60,443 nucleotides of DNA from contig JAKAVO010000010.1 of NCBI GenBank assembly GCA_021817255.1, forward strand, positions 1-60,443, written 5' to 3'. The notes below the pieces were generated by a model that was not told the DNA's origin, searched no databases, and saw only the letters and a list, made by a program, of their open reading frames with translations. The DNA is from Thermoplasmata archaeon. Lineage in GTDB: Archaea; Thermoplasmatota; Thermoplasmata; Thermoplasmatales; Thermoplasmataceae. Below are positions 25,573 through 35,133 of the stretch, piece after piece (within the stretch, counting starts at the first letter, position 1; the number at the start of each line of letters is the position of its first letter). A program made the translations under genes and the position numbers.

Positions 25573-26001
25573 TTATCTAATGAAAGGGTTTCTGATATCC
25601 AAACCTGGGAGCCTTGCAAAATCGGCCTCATTTTCAGTCATAATTAGAACTATGCCATTTTCCTTCATTGTCTCTGCAATAAGAGTATCAGGAAAAGGAG
25701 TTCTGAAGGTTCTTGAAACGTCTATAGCAGCCCTGACGGTGCGGTGGCTATAATCTACTTTCACCCAATTGGAGGATACGATGAATGACTCTACAATGAC
25801 TCTTGCTGACTCTGCTTCAACGCCAAGTTTACGAGTAAGTGCATTATACAGTTCAGCCAGTATCTGATTTGATATGATCCCCCTATGCTTCCCTTTAAAG
25901 ATGCCGCTGACAAGCGATTTGCATATTTCCCTCTTTTCTGGTTCGTTAAGATCATAGGCGTAACGGAGGACATTTGTATCGTAAAAGATTTTATCGTTCA
26001 T
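25573..26001 (-). CDS. PIN-domain (VapC-like) toxin, second system
   Basis: 142 residues. PIN-domain acidic residues are present: D8 in FYDTNVLRYAY, E50 in ILAELYNAL and D104 in FPDTLIAETM, with IMTENEADFARL as the last strand-helix. Translation begins at the ATG at 26001, overlapping the end of the antitoxin frame by 11 nt. The antitoxin frame itself is broken (see next entry), so this toxin may be unregulated, inactive, or controlled by another antitoxin. It lies just outside the att-flanked element. Confidence 0.85.
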   Translation of the reverse strand: MNDKIFYDTNVLRYAYDLNEPEKREICKSLVSGIFKGKHRGIISNQILAELYNALTRKLGVEAESARVIVESFIVSSNWVKVDYSHRTVRAAIDVSRTFRTPFPDTLIAETMKENGIVLIMTENEADFARLPGLDIRNPFIR

Positions 26002-26226
26002 AAAGTTCTTCCCTTTTGAAGTTCCATTTCTTCATAAGAATTCCCTCATCCAACAGCCTGAGATTCTCATTAAGAAGTTCCTGATCATCGCTCTTTAACC
26101 ATTCATCAAGTGCTTCATTGAATGCTTTCGCTAGAGAGCCCTTTTTATTTCCATATTTAATCTGGCTTTTTCTTTGAATCTTTTCTCAATAGAGTCATCT
26201 AAATTTACAATTAGTGTTTTCCTCAT
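25991..26226 (-). pseudogene. VapB-like antitoxin with a frameshift
   Basis: From the ATG at 26226 the frame reads MRKTLIVNLDDSIEKRFKEK and then meets TAG after 31 codons. Shifting by -1 at TTAAAT restores a typical antitoxin: KYGNKKGSLAKAFNEALDEW and so on to EELYER and a TAA that overlaps the toxin start. One A missing from a short A-run (about 26155-26160) explains it. A real mutation or a base-calling error are both possible. Confidence 0.7.
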
Positions 26227-26550
26227 GTTTTAAGAATATCTTAAAAGAGTTAAACATTTATGTTCTAAGCAAATGTAAAATCTATTTATGTCTAAATGGA
26301 AGCACCAAGTAATTGTTCAATTCTTGCTGAATTAATTAAATTTTTTGAATTTTCATATCTTCTGAAATCTGTCACTTTTTCGTTCTTATTGGTAGAATTA
26401 TCACTATAAACGAATAAAGGAAACGTGGAGTTTTATTTCATATCCCTGTGGATAAATCTCGCAATAATGATTGCTATCTGGAATTTGTATAGTTATTAAA
26501 CGTGGAAAAATAAGAATAAAATTTTTGTATTACGATGTCTTACGTTTTTA
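26227..26550. other. AT-rich gap, no gene seen
   Basis: I see no coding pattern, tRNA or repeat in these 324 nt. It should contain the promoters of the minus-strand antitoxin (around 26235-26255) and of the plus-strand gene at 26551. Confidence 0.4.
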
Positions 26551-26823
26551 ATGATGCGCAAGGGCAGGTCTCATGAAATTATTGTTTCAGAAAGCCAGGT
26601 GGAGGATATTGACAAAGTCGCAAAACTTTATGCCGAGCGGGAAATTGTCCGATGGCGTGTTCTGCCCTTCAGGAAAAAATCAATTCGAGTATATCTTAAG
26701 GATGGACGAAAAATAAGTGTTAATCCTATTATTCAATTCAAAGAAGGAGAGCCGATGAGGAAAGGTATCACCTTCACTTACTCACCTGAAAAAAATGAGA
26801 TACTGGAAGAGGTTCAGGAATAG
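26551..26823 (+). CDS. Small hypothetical protein in the accessory region
   Basis: 90 residues, basic in the first two thirds (WRVLPFRKKSIRVYLKDGRK, about 35-54) and probably alpha-beta. No family recognised. Two tandem ATGs (26551, 26554) can start it. It overlaps the convergent membrane-protein gene by 42 nt. Its place next to toxin genes makes a mobile origin plausible, but nothing in the sequence proves it. Confidence 0.5.
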   Translation: MMRKGRSHEIIVSESQVEDIDKVAKLYAEREIVRWRVLPFRKKSIRVYLKDGRKISVNPIIQFKEGEPMRKGITFTYSPEKNEILEEVQE

Positions 26824-27696
26824 CAAACCCGAAACAAATAACAACATTGTTGCAGCAACTAATATTACAGGTTTTCTTATTATGAGGGCATCGCTTTTAG
26901 ATATAAGTGAATAGGTAAGGATGAAAAGTGCAAGACCAAACAAACCTTCGATAGCTCCTGTAACGGTAAGTATTCCATTAATAAAAGAAAGGTAGATCAT
27001 GATTGGGCCTATAATCCCCCAAAGGAGGAGGGTGTAACCAACCGCACAGTTTACCGCCACATCAATGGGATCTGGTTTAATACTCACTAACAAAGGCATT
27101 GAACCAAAGATCGAATCCAATTCCTTCTCTGGTTCTATAGCATTTTCCCATACAAGTGTAAAATTCCCTTCTCCTTCTTTACCATGAAGTTTTGCTCCTT
27201 TGCTTTGAAAACTCTTTAAAAAAGATAAAGAAGATATTCCACCTACTCTAGGTTCTTCATCAGAAGATATAGAGAAAATACTAGTCTTCGCTATCCAAGG
27301 ATAAAAGTCAAACGCCAATAATAGGATCCGATACAGCGCGAGCGTGGACAATGAGTTTAGGGGGCGAAATTTCTGTGATGCCGAGTATATGAGTGTAATA
27401 TCCTCTCTCTTACCTACTGAAATGGGGGATCCTTCGGGAAGAACAACTCTAATTAACCCCGTTGAACTCGATTCTAGAATCTCCTTTCCGATTTCTTCAT
27501 TTCTTAAGAAAGAAAGTTTTCTACCGTCAGATGATGTAATAACAAGATCTGTTCTAATGTTTTCTATTGGAATGTCAACGGTCTTGAAAGGGCTTTCACT
27601 ATCATTTATAATTGTATAAGTATCTGAGGCTTTAATGATAATCCCTCCCGAACTCACCTTGGTTATGTTTAGATGAAGATATCTTCGATCAATCAT
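26782..27696 (-). CDS. Hypothetical membrane protein in the accessory region
   Basis: 304 residues. The N-terminal 205 or so form a soluble, beta-rich part; one weakly hydrophobic stretch (TLALYRILLLAFDFYPWI, about 117-134) lies in it. The C-terminus has three to four membrane helices (about 212-302: AVGYTLLLWGIIGPIMIYLSF; then TGAIEGLFGLALFILTYSLI; then VILVAATMLLFVSGLLFLNL). No family recognised. Start ATG at 27696 is tentative. The 3' end overlaps the convergent small gene. Confidence 0.55.
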   Translation of the reverse strand: MIDRRYLHLNITKVSSGGIIIKASDTYTIINDSESPFKTVDIPIENIRTDLVITSSDGRKLSFLRNEEIGKEILESSSTGLIRVVLPEGSPISVGKREDITLIYSASQKFRPLNSLSTLALYRILLLAFDFYPWIAKTSIFSISSDEEPRVGGISSLSFLKSFQSKGAKLHGKEGEGNFTLVWENAIEPEKELDSIFGSMPLLVSIKPDPIDVAVNCAVGYTLLLWGIIGPIMIYLSFINGILTVTGAIEGLFGLALFILTYSLISKSDALIIRKPVILVAATMLLFVSGLLFLNLFQYLIFFR

Positions 27697-28038
27697 GTCT
27701 CTTGCAATCCTACGATAATTACTTTTCCCATTACTTTAAACTATCTTATGATTTCGATCAAACACAGATATGGGATACATAGATTTGGATAAATGTGCAC
27801 AAAAGCCGGGACCATTATCAGAACCACAAATAATAATTGTTCGACACTCATTGTATTCCAATTCTATTACATTCTTAACTGGAAAATATGAAATCAAGAA
27901 GCCCGAAGGATCATAAAACTAATGGTTTTTGGTTTCGCATATATTGCCACACATTTCCCCGCAGATTCTAACCTATACGGAAACTTCATTATTTGCAGAT
28001 TTTGCAAATATTAATGATCTGTGGTTCAATATGCAGGA
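27697..28038. other. Gap with one short open frame
   Basis: The only open frame of note is 49 codons at 27770-27916 (+). Part of it (YSNSITFLTGKYEIKKPEG) resembles the decayed frame at 24107-24340 (YDSNSI and TYEIKKSE), hinting at shared relics. No RNA gene is seen. Confidence 0.3.
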
Positions 28039-28371
28039 ATGAGAGTAGCAGTGGCAGTGCGTGATGATAATATAAGTGGCCCCGGCGAAGCGGCAGAGAT
28101 TAGAATATACAACATTCAACAAGGCTATGAGCTTGAGGAGTCATACAGCAATCCGGCTCTAACAGCCCCATCGGCAAAAGGAATAATGATGTTGAAATCT
28201 ATTGTGGATCGTGGAGTCACTTCTGCAATTATATCAGGAATAGGGGCTCATGCATTCAGTTACGGTTCAGGAAGAATAAAACTCTATGCAGGGGAAAACC
28301 TGCCTATTGGGAATGCTCTCAAAAGATTTGCAGAAGGAGCACTTAAGGAAATCACTGGGCCAAGCCATTAA
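28039..28371 (+). CDS. NifX/NifB-like (dinitrogenase FeMo-cofactor) domain protein
   Basis: 110 residues starting MRVAVAVRDD, then IRIYNIQQGYELEES, LKSIVDRGVTSAIISGIGAHAF and IKLYAGENLPIGNALKRFAEG, the order of the NifX/NifB C-terminal-like domain. Stand-alone archaeal members have no established role; binding of an iron-sulfur cluster precursor is a possibility. I prefer the ATG at 28039, with a TATA-like AAATATTAA about 30 nt upstream; a GTG at 28021 would add six residues. Confidence 0.75.
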   Translation: MRVAVAVRDDNISGPGEAAEIRIYNIQQGYELEESYSNPALTAPSAKGIMMLKSIVDRGVTSAIISGIGAHAFSYGSGRIKLYAGENLPIGNALKRFAEGALKEITGPSH

Positions 28372-28475
28372 GCAGAATCCAATCATTCAGCGTCAGCATA
28401 GTTGTAAAGCGACATAACACAAATTGGCACATTCAAAATTAATAAATTACTTATGCCAAAAGCAATTTAGCCGGC

Positions 28476-30242
28476 ATGGATCCCAGCGAAGCCTATAATG
28501 TCGAATATATGTCAGAACCGCTCATTCATCAGGATGTTGTTTATTTCACAAAAAAATGGATAGAGAAGAGTGAATATAAAACTTCAATATTCAAATTCAG
28601 AAATGGAAAAGCCGAAAGAGTTACTTATGGTGGAAAGGAGAGTTCTCCAATAATTTCTGAAAGCAGTTTTTATTATGTCAAGACAGAAGAAAAAACTGCC
28701 CACTTCATGAGAATAAAGGAAAATTCAGAACCAGTTGAACTATTTTCCCTTCCAAAGATCAGCAAAGTGGTAAGATACCAGGAAGGTTTTCTGGTAATCG
28801 GCTCAGAAGAAGAAAAGAGTGATCTCCCATTGGTGGCTGGAAGGCTGAATTACCGTTTCGATACAAGAGGGCTGATCAGGGAGAGAAAAAACCTTTATTT
28901 TTTTAGTGATAAATTAAGCAAAGTGATTTCCGGGGATTATGACGTATCAGATGTTATTGCACATGATAGGAAAGCAGTGGCTGTGATCTCATTTAAGGGC
29001 AATGACACAGGGTTGGCCAATCTCTATAACGTGGATATAGAGAAGTGCCAGATTGATAAAATAAACGATGATGAAATCTCTTCTGTTGCCTTTAACGAAA
29101 AAGGTGAATTAATCTATATAGGGCACAGGGAAGGGCTCATTCCCTGGGCAACTAATTACATCTATCTTCCCGGGCATGAGCCAGTATTGCTGGGAAAACA
29201 CACAGGCAACGGCACTTCTATCTCAGATCAGTTCCAGGGCTCAGAGGAAAATATAATAGTTGATAACGGCACTGTTTATGCTACCGGTGAAACGGGAGGG
29301 GCATCATCGATATATGCAATAAAGAATGGGAAGGCAGAAGTGGTGGTGAATGGAAAAGCCACCATCCAGTGCTTTGACGTTAAGGATAACAAAATAGCTT
29401 ACGTTTACAGTTCACAGAAAAAACCGTCAATTCTTGCATATGATGGCAAAGAGTATGATCCAAACATAAAAATTTCCGGAGTAAGTGGGGAGAACCTGAA
29501 AGCAGGCAAGGTTGAAGGCTGGTGCATGGTTGGGAAGCCGGACAATCCTAATCTTGTATTTGTTCATGGTGGCCCCCATGCTGCCTATGGCGAGTCATAC
29601 ATGATCGAATTTCAGTATTTTCTGGGAAATGGGTATAACGTGCTGTTCTGCAATCCAAGAGGCAGTTCATGTTACGGGTCAGAGTTTTCATCTGCCTGCG
29701 TTGGGGACTGGGGAGAGGGCCCTGCTCAGGACATATTTGATTTCATAGAAGCAGCAAAGAAGAAATACAACCTTAAGGGAGACTTTGGAATAACCGGTGG
29801 TTCTTACGGCGGGTATATGACAAACTGGATGATCACGCACTCAGGCTTCTTCAAGGCAGGAATCAGCGAGAGGTGCGTTTCAAATCTTGTAAGCATGTGT
29901 GGAACAAGTGATATTGGTTTCTGGTTCAATGCCATTTATATGAATATAGAAGACCCGTGGGTTCCGGAATCAATGGTTAATTTAATGGATCAGTCTCCAA
30001 TATTCAGCATAAAAAAGGCAAAAACTCCAACCATGTTCATCCACGGGGAAAATGACTACCGCTGCCCTATCGAACAATCAGAGCAGATGTTTGTGGGGTT
30101 AAAAATGAATGGTGTGGAAACAGAACTTGTAAGGTACCAGGGAGACAGCCACGAACATGCAAGAGCGGGAAAACCACCTAACATGATTGACAGGTTAAAC
30201 AGAAAGAAAGAGTGGTTTGATCGATACCTTAAGGTTCACTGA
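28476..30242 (+). CDS. S9-family serine peptidase (acylaminoacyl-peptidase type)
   Basis: 588 residues: an N-terminal beta-propeller (about 1-340) and a C-terminal alpha/beta-hydrolase (about 345-588). Catalytic triad: Ser in GGSYGGYMTNW (about 445), Asp in GENDYRCPIEQ and His in DSHEHARAG. VHGGPHAAYGESY forms the oxyanion region. S9 enzymes trim short peptides or N-acylated peptides in the cytoplasm. TATA-like AATAAATTA lies 26 nt before the ATG. It overlaps the convergent peroxiredoxin gene by 7 nt. Confidence 0.93.
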   Translation: MDPSEAYNVEYMSEPLIHQDVVYFTKKWIEKSEYKTSIFKFRNGKAERVTYGGKESSPIISESSFYYVKTEEKTAHFMRIKENSEPVELFSLPKISKVVRYQEGFLVIGSEEEKSDLPLVAGRLNYRFDTRGLIRERKNLYFFSDKLSKVISGDYDVSDVIAHDRKAVAVISFKGNDTGLANLYNVDIEKCQIDKINDDEISSVAFNEKGELIYIGHREGLIPWATNYIYLPGHEPVLLGKHTGNGTSISDQFQGSEENIIVDNGTVYATGETGGASSIYAIKNGKAEVVVNGKATIQCFDVKDNKIAYVYSSQKKPSILAYDGKEYDPNIKISGVSGENLKAGKVEGWCMVGKPDNPNLVFVHGGPHAAYGESYMIEFQYFLGNGYNVLFCNPRGSSCYGSEFSSACVGDWGEGPAQDIFDFIEAAKKKYNLKGDFGITGGSYGGYMTNWMITHSGFFKAGISERCVSNLVSMCGTSDIGFWFNAIYMNIEDPWVPESMVNLMDQSPIFSIKKAKTPTMFIHGENDYRCPIEQSEQMFVGLKMNGVETELVRYQGDSHEHARAGKPPNMIDRLNRKKEWFDRYLKVH

Positions 30243-30700
30243 GTTTCCCTTTCTTTTTGAGGCTTTGAAAAGATCTCCTTTGCGATCTTTACGTGGTTTG
30301 TGGCATTCATCTGGGAATTGTAAATATTGGCAATTTTTCCATCGATTATCACAAATGAGATTCGTGGCGGAATAAATCTTCCCCTGGCGCCGTATAATTC
30401 CCTTATCTTCTGCCCCGGGTCACTGATCAATGTGAATGGCAATCTTCTGTGCTCCTTGAATTTTCTATGGGACTCAGGAGAATCAGAACTTACGCCTATC
30501 ACCTTTGCGTTCATTTTTTCAAAATCATCCCATTCATCCCTGAAGGCACAAGCTTCAGCAGTACAGCCTGGCGTTTCGTCTTTTGGATAAAAATATAAAA
30601 CCGCGTTTCCTTTTCCAGCCATTTCGGAAAACCTCACATTTTCCCCGGTGTCAGATATTCCTTCAAAATCAGGTGCGATGTCGCCGATCTTTAATTCCAT
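30236..30700 (-). CDS. bcp: Peroxiredoxin Q/Bcp
   Basis: 154 residues. The peroxidatic cysteine C46 and the resolving C51 lie in DETPGCTAEACAFRDEW, the 5-residue spacing of the PrxQ/Bcp class; VIGVSSDSPESHRKF and SFVIIDGKI complete the thioredoxin fold. It reduces hydrogen peroxide and organic peroxides using a thioredoxin-like donor that is not in this window. Confidence 0.93.
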   Translation of the reverse strand: MELKIGDIAPDFEGISDTGENVRFSEMAGKGNAVLYFYPKDETPGCTAEACAFRDEWDDFEKMNAKVIGVSSDSPESHRKFKEHRRLPFTLISDPGQKIRELYGARGRFIPPRISFVIIDGKIANIYNSQMNATNHVKIAKEIFSKPQKERETQ

Positions 30701-30893
30701 AATAAAGAATATTCTATATCTATTAAAACCTATTCTAAAGTATTTTTTCTATATCTATGCTCTCTTTAGCATAAAGCCATCGGACTCTTTTTTCATTCAA
30801 CAATATTATGTTGCATAAACAAAATATCCAATGGATTGCCCATCTATTTAGCTCCTGCAAAATTGAATTAAAATAATTTTTTTTAGGATGAGG

Positions 30894-32288
30894 TTATGAT
30901 ACAGAATGCCCCTTTCTCGGGTTTTCCTTTTTCCTGTCTATCCTTATTTTATCAAGGTTCTTCTTTGCATGCAGGATGTCATCCACAAATATGTCCACCA
31001 TGTCAGCGGTGAAATTTTCCCTGATGACCACCCTCATAATTGTGGTATCCTCTGCATTCGGGGGAAGTGAATAAGCAGGAACAATCCAGCCACGCTCCCT
31101 GATCTTGTAAGACAGCTCAAATGCCCTTGAACTGTCCACGTTTTTCAATTTAAACGTCACAACGGGAATATGATTGGCTCCATTTATAACTTCGAATTCT
31201 CCGCTTTTTTCCAGCCTCTTTGCAAGATAGTTTGCATTGTTCATCATCTTTCTTACTATATCCCCGTATCCCTTTTTCCCAAGCCTCAAAATGTTGTAGT
31301 ACTGGGCAACGATCATCGAACTGCCTTCAGAGAAATTGAGAGTATAGGTGGGCATTTCATCGCCTAAGTAATTTACATAAAATTTCAATTCTTCAGGAAG
31401 CATGTTCTTGTTCCTGAATATTAACCATCCCAGGCCAGGGTAAACAAGGCCAAATTTATGCCCGGAAGTGTTGATGGATTTTACCTGTTCGAGCCTGAAA
31501 TCCCATTTAAAGTCCGGTTCATAGAAGGGCGTGATATAACCTGCGCTCGCAGCATCCACGTGAATTGGTATATCAATGCCCTTTTCCCTCTTAAAACCCA
31601 GAAGCATGCTGTTGATTTCCTCTACCGGATCAAACTCGCCCGTAAAAGTTGTCCCAAGAACCACTCCCACTGCAATTGTATTATCATCTATTTTTTCTTT
31701 TACATCCTCCGCTTTAATGGTAAAATGGTCCTTTGCAATAGGAACAATTCTCGGTTCCACATCAAAATACCTTGCAAATTTATCCCATGAGACATGCGTA
31801 TCGCCACCAAATACGATATTTGGCTTATCCACACCTTTGCCTTCCTTAATCCTCCTCTGTTTCCAGTTCCACTTATGTGCAAGCAATCCCAGCATTATCG
31901 CTTCTGAAGAACCAATGGTGGAAGTTCCAATAAAATCATCACTGTCCGGGACATTGTAAAGATTGGCCATTATATTCACAATTCTCTCCTCTATAACTTT
32001 TACCTGCGGGTATTCAAAATGGTCAATGAAATTCTTGTGCAGGTTTTCCATAATGAGTTTATCAGCTTCCGGTTCCATCCACGTGGTCACAAAGGTAGCA
32101 AGGTTAAGATCGGGGTTTCCATCAAGGTTCAATTCATCATGTATCAACTGGTATGCAGACCTTGGCTCCATTTTTCCATCAGGAAATTTATATTTTGGCA
32201 CATCATTTTCAAGGAATCTGCTGTGATCTTTTCCATATTTCATCTGGTGCTCAGCTTTGCTTTCACTTTTTATTTTATTTGATACCAT
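30894..32288 (-). CDS. gadB: Glutamate decarboxylase (PLP group II)
   Basis: 464 residues, the family length. ERIVNIMANLYNVP, GTSTIGSSEAIMLG, HVDAASAGY (the Asp that contacts the pyridine nitrogen) and the Schiff-base lysine in NTSGHKFGLVYPGLGW are all present. The enzyme turns glutamate into GABA and uses up a proton, so it can help pH balance in an acidophile, although archaeal homologues may decarboxylate other amino acids. No glutamate/GABA antiporter is next to it. GGTGAAATA precedes the ATG at 32288. Confidence 0.9.
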   Translation of the reverse strand: MVSNKIKSESKAEHQMKYGKDHSRFLENDVPKYKFPDGKMEPRSAYQLIHDELNLDGNPDLNLATFVTTWMEPEADKLIMENLHKNFIDHFEYPQVKVIEERIVNIMANLYNVPDSDDFIGTSTIGSSEAIMLGLLAHKWNWKQRRIKEGKGVDKPNIVFGGDTHVSWDKFARYFDVEPRIVPIAKDHFTIKAEDVKEKIDDNTIAVGVVLGTTFTGEFDPVEEINSMLLGFKREKGIDIPIHVDAASAGYITPFYEPDFKWDFRLEQVKSINTSGHKFGLVYPGLGWLIFRNKNMLPEELKFYVNYLGDEMPTYTLNFSEGSSMIVAQYYNILRLGKKGYGDIVRKMMNNANYLAKRLEKSGEFEVINGANHIPVVTFKLKNVDSSRAFELSYKIRERGWIVPAYSLPPNAEDTTIMRVVIRENFTADMVDIFVDDILHAKKNLDKIRIDRKKENPRKGHSVS

Positions 32289-32451
32289 TATTTCACCATT
32301 TTTAATGTATGTAATATATGAATCATTTTACTTAATAATTGCCTTAAAAGTGGTTGGAACAGGTGGAGAGGAATGCAGCAGCTGAAAAATGCCCAATTGA
32401 CTGCTGCATACTAAATCCAAAAAAATGCGTAATTTTTCTTATGCTTAAAAT

Positions 32452-32796
32452 TCAGTGCACCGCGCCAATTTTCTGGTTTATCCTTGAATAGAGCTTTTCC
32501 ATTGATTCTCTTTTTCCAGGGTCCTGGATTTTATCAATGTCAGTTTTGCCAGGTTCTGCCGCTATTCTTGCATCCTCAACCATGCCTTTCTTCAGGTAAG
32601 CCGATGCAAGGACGAGGCTGGAGGAAACAAATTCATACGCTAATGAACTGTCCTTCTCAAAATCCGCCCTTCTTTTTAAATTGTCTCTTTCCAGAATTTT
32701 CAGCATATGCGGTTCAACATCATCGTTTTCAGATTCAAGGTTGATAACAGCACTCTTATGTTTTCTTCCAAATGGATTTCTGATTTTGATACTCAT
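32452..32796 (-). CDS. Hypothetical small alpha-helical protein
   Basis: 114 residues. After a basic N-terminus (IRNPFGRKHKS) it is helical, with a stretch resembling a tetratricopeptide-like helix pair (LAYEFVSSSLVLASAYLKKGMVEDARIA). No family recognised. I prefer the ATG at 32796; a TTG at 32805 would add three residues. It is transcribed alone between gadB and marR. Confidence 0.55.
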   Translation of the reverse strand: MSIKIRNPFGRKHKSAVINLESENDDVEPHMLKILERDNLKRRADFEKDSSLAYEFVSSSLVLASAYLKKGMVEDARIAAEPGKTDIDKIQDPGKRESMEKLYSRINQKIGAVH

Positions 32797-32897
32797 GGCA
32801 GCCAAATAACCATATATCGATAATACATAAACATGATCAGATGGGATTATCTATCAGGAATAATATTGGGCTTCTGTGGATATAGGTGTTCAACAAT

Positions 32898-33353
32898 TCA
32901 TTTTTCTATATCAGGAAAGTCAGCCACTTCCACGTTCGCTTTTAATCCTTTCAGCAATTTCACCGTGGAATTTATGGTTTCATCATCCATGTGTTTAATG
33001 CAGTTTTCAATATATTTCATGTGAATCGCCTTTGCATGCTCGAAGGTTTTCCTTCCTTCACCTGTTATATACAGCTCTATCACTCTTCTGTCATCCTTGC
33101 TTCTTCTTCGTTCCACAAGTTTTTTCTCTTCCATGGAATCTATAAGGCCTGTTATCCATCCCTGGGTTACCATTATCTGGTTTGCCATCTGCACCATGGG
33201 CATGCTTTCACATTCTGTAAGGTGCCTGAGGATGGAATATTCAGTGCTTCCAAGATTTATCCGTTCGAGGTTCTTTTCAACGCCTCTTTTCCAGACTTTC
33301 CACGTTTCAATCAGAGCTCTCCAAACTTCTACCGGTTCTTTCTTTTCACTCAT
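32898..33353 (-). CDS. MarR-family transcriptional regulator
   Basis: 151 residues with a winged helix: EYSILRHLTECESMPMVQ, then the recognition helix VTQGWITGLIDSMEEKKLVERRRS and the wing DDRRVIELYITGEG (about 91-104). MarR dimers usually repress an exporter and release DNA on ligand binding. Its ATG overlaps the stop of the DHA2 exporter gene (ATGA), so the two form one operon, and a palindrome before the exporter is a candidate binding site. Confidence 0.9.
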   Translation of the reverse strand: MSEKKEPVEVWRALIETWKVWKRGVEKNLERINLGSTEYSILRHLTECESMPMVQMANQIMVTQGWITGLIDSMEEKKLVERRRSKDDRRVIELYITGEGRKTFEHAKAIHMKYIENCIKHMDDETINSTVKLLKGLKANVEVADFPDIEK

Positions 33354-35125
33354 TTCTTTATGGCCTCCTTTTCGCTTAATCTCCCTTTGAGGGGAGCAGG
33401 GTTGTTTTTATTCACTTTTTTACTGGGAATTTCGGTTTCTGGCTCATTGTGTGCCTTCCCTCCAGGATGGTAATATTTCTTCCCTCTTAATAAAGATAAA
33501 ATAGTTGCTGCAATGGAAAGTGCAGCACCAATGTAGAATGAATCCCTGAGGGAGTTCATCATAGCTGGGGCAAGGGCAAGTGGAAACCAGGTATTGCTTT
33601 CAAGCAATGCAATTGTGCTGCTGCTTAGCTGTGATGTGGCTGACGCAGGCATGGATGCGAGTATTGTGCCCATTGGGTTATAGCCTAAAAATGCCGAAAA
33701 TATGGCTGCAGTGGGCGGAGTATTGTCCAGTGGGCCGGATAGCACTGTCGCATGTGCTGAGGCGAGTGCTGTGTTAAAGTAGTGTGGAAGGTTAGCTGAC
33801 AATGCAAGTATGACTATTGTGAAAAATATTCCCATGCTTGCCGTCTGGGCAACATTTCTCACAGTAGCAACCATTCCCGACGATATTCCCCTGTTCTCTG
33901 CCGATACTGAGTTCATTATTGCTGCTGTGTTTGGTGCAACGAACATGCCGCTTCCAAATCCAAGCATATATATTGTGGCTCCGAAGGGAAGATATGAGAA
34001 ATTATATGAAAAGAATGTCAAGATTATAAAAGATAGTGAAACTATTGACATTCCTATTGTTGCAATGCCCCTGGCTCCGTACTTATCTGAAAGGGCGCCG
34101 CCTAGCGGCCCCATCGTGAGAAACCCAAGAGTCATTGGTATCATGTATATGCCTGCCCAGAAAGGAGTGGAAGAGTAAGAGTAGCCGTGAAGTGGCAGCC
34201 AAACTCCCTGAAGCAATATTATAAGCATAAACATCAGCCCTCCCCTTCCAAGGGCACCGAGAAAAGAAGCCAGATTGCCAAAGGCAAAGGCCCTGATCCT
34301 GAACAGTGATATTTTGAACATGGGTTGTTTGGCTCTCATCTCCACAAATGGGAAGGCAATCAGCAAGGCTGTTCCAAACAAGAGCCCTCCTATTACCCAT
34401 GGATTTGCCCAGCCCATCACGTCTGTGCCGTAGGGAAGAAGTCCGTAGGTCAGGGCAAGCAAAAAAATCGTAATTCCACCGCCAAAGATGATGTTTCCAA
34501 AATAGTCTATTTTCTGGGTAATGTCCCTGGTGGAGTTGTCTTTGAGCTTGAGCAGGGACCAGACACTGCCAAACAAACCCACAGGAATGCTTACAAGAAA
34601 TACATATCGCCAGTTAAAAACAGACAGGACGCCTCCAAGAATAAGCCCTATAAAGGATCCTCCGAGTGCTGCAACCTGGTTTAGGCCAAGTGCTTTCCCC
34701 CTCTCCCTGAGTGGAAAAGCGTCAGTTAGTATTGCAGTGCTGTTTGCAAACAGGAAAGCTGCACCAAGCCCCTGAACCAGCCTGAAAGCTATTAATTCCA
34801 GCGCTCCCAGATCCCCTTTATTGGGAGTTATGAAGAGCAGTACAGAGCCAATGGTAAAAATGACAAAGCCCCAGTTAAACAGCCTCGTTCTTCCAAATAT
34901 ATCTGAAAACCTGCCTATAGTCAGCAATATCACGGCTGTAATTATATTGTAACCCATGATGAGCCAGATAAGATACAGAAAGGTTCCTGGTGCGAACGGA
35001 TTGACATCAATTCCATTTTTTCCAAGTATTGCCGGCAATGAAATAAGAATGATTGTGCCGTTAATGGCCGCCATCAGAACACCAAGAGTTGTGTTTGACA
35101 GTGCAACCCATTTATATTTCACCAT
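33350..35125 (-). CDS. DHA2-type (EmrB/QacA) MFS multidrug exporter
   Basis: 591 residues and about 14 membrane helices. TLGVLMAAINGTIILISLPAI (helix 1, with the D/N position of motif D1), then the motif A loop GRFSDIFGRTRLF, RLVQGLGAAFLFANSTAIL and LGLNQVAALGGSFIGLILGG (motif C region) define the DHA2 family of proton-driven drug exporters. The ATG at 35125 lies about 25 nt after TTATAG; a longer open frame upstream is not protein-like. It is cotranscribed with the downstream MarR regulator. Confidence 0.92.
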   Translation of the reverse strand: MVKYKWVALSNTTLGVLMAAINGTIILISLPAILGKNGIDVNPFAPGTFLYLIWLIMGYNIITAVILLTIGRFSDIFGRTRLFNWGFVIFTIGSVLLFITPNKGDLGALELIAFRLVQGLGAAFLFANSTAILTDAFPLRERGKALGLNQVAALGGSFIGLILGGVLSVFNWRYVFLVSIPVGLFGSVWSLLKLKDNSTRDITQKIDYFGNIIFGGGITIFLLALTYGLLPYGTDVMGWANPWVIGGLLFGTALLIAFPFVEMRAKQPMFKISLFRIRAFAFGNLASFLGALGRGGLMFMLIILLQGVWLPLHGYSYSSTPFWAGIYMIPMTLGFLTMGPLGGALSDKYGARGIATIGMSIVSLSFIILTFFSYNFSYLPFGATIYMLGFGSGMFVAPNTAAIMNSVSAENRGISSGMVATVRNVAQTASMGIFFTIVILALSANLPHYFNTALASAHATVLSGPLDNTPPTAAIFSAFLGYNPMGTILASMPASATSQLSSSTIALLESNTWFPLALAPAMMNSLRDSFYIGAALSIAATILSLLRGKKYYHPGGKAHNEPETEIPSKKVNKNNPAPLKGRLSEKEAIKK

Positions 35126-35133
35126 GATAGTCA

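Noticed and set aside
30756-30773. Hairpin TATGCT-CTCTTT-AGCATA between bcp and gadB
   Set aside because: No T-run follows on either strand in a position to end a gene, so I do not call it a terminator; it may be chance in AT-rich DNA.
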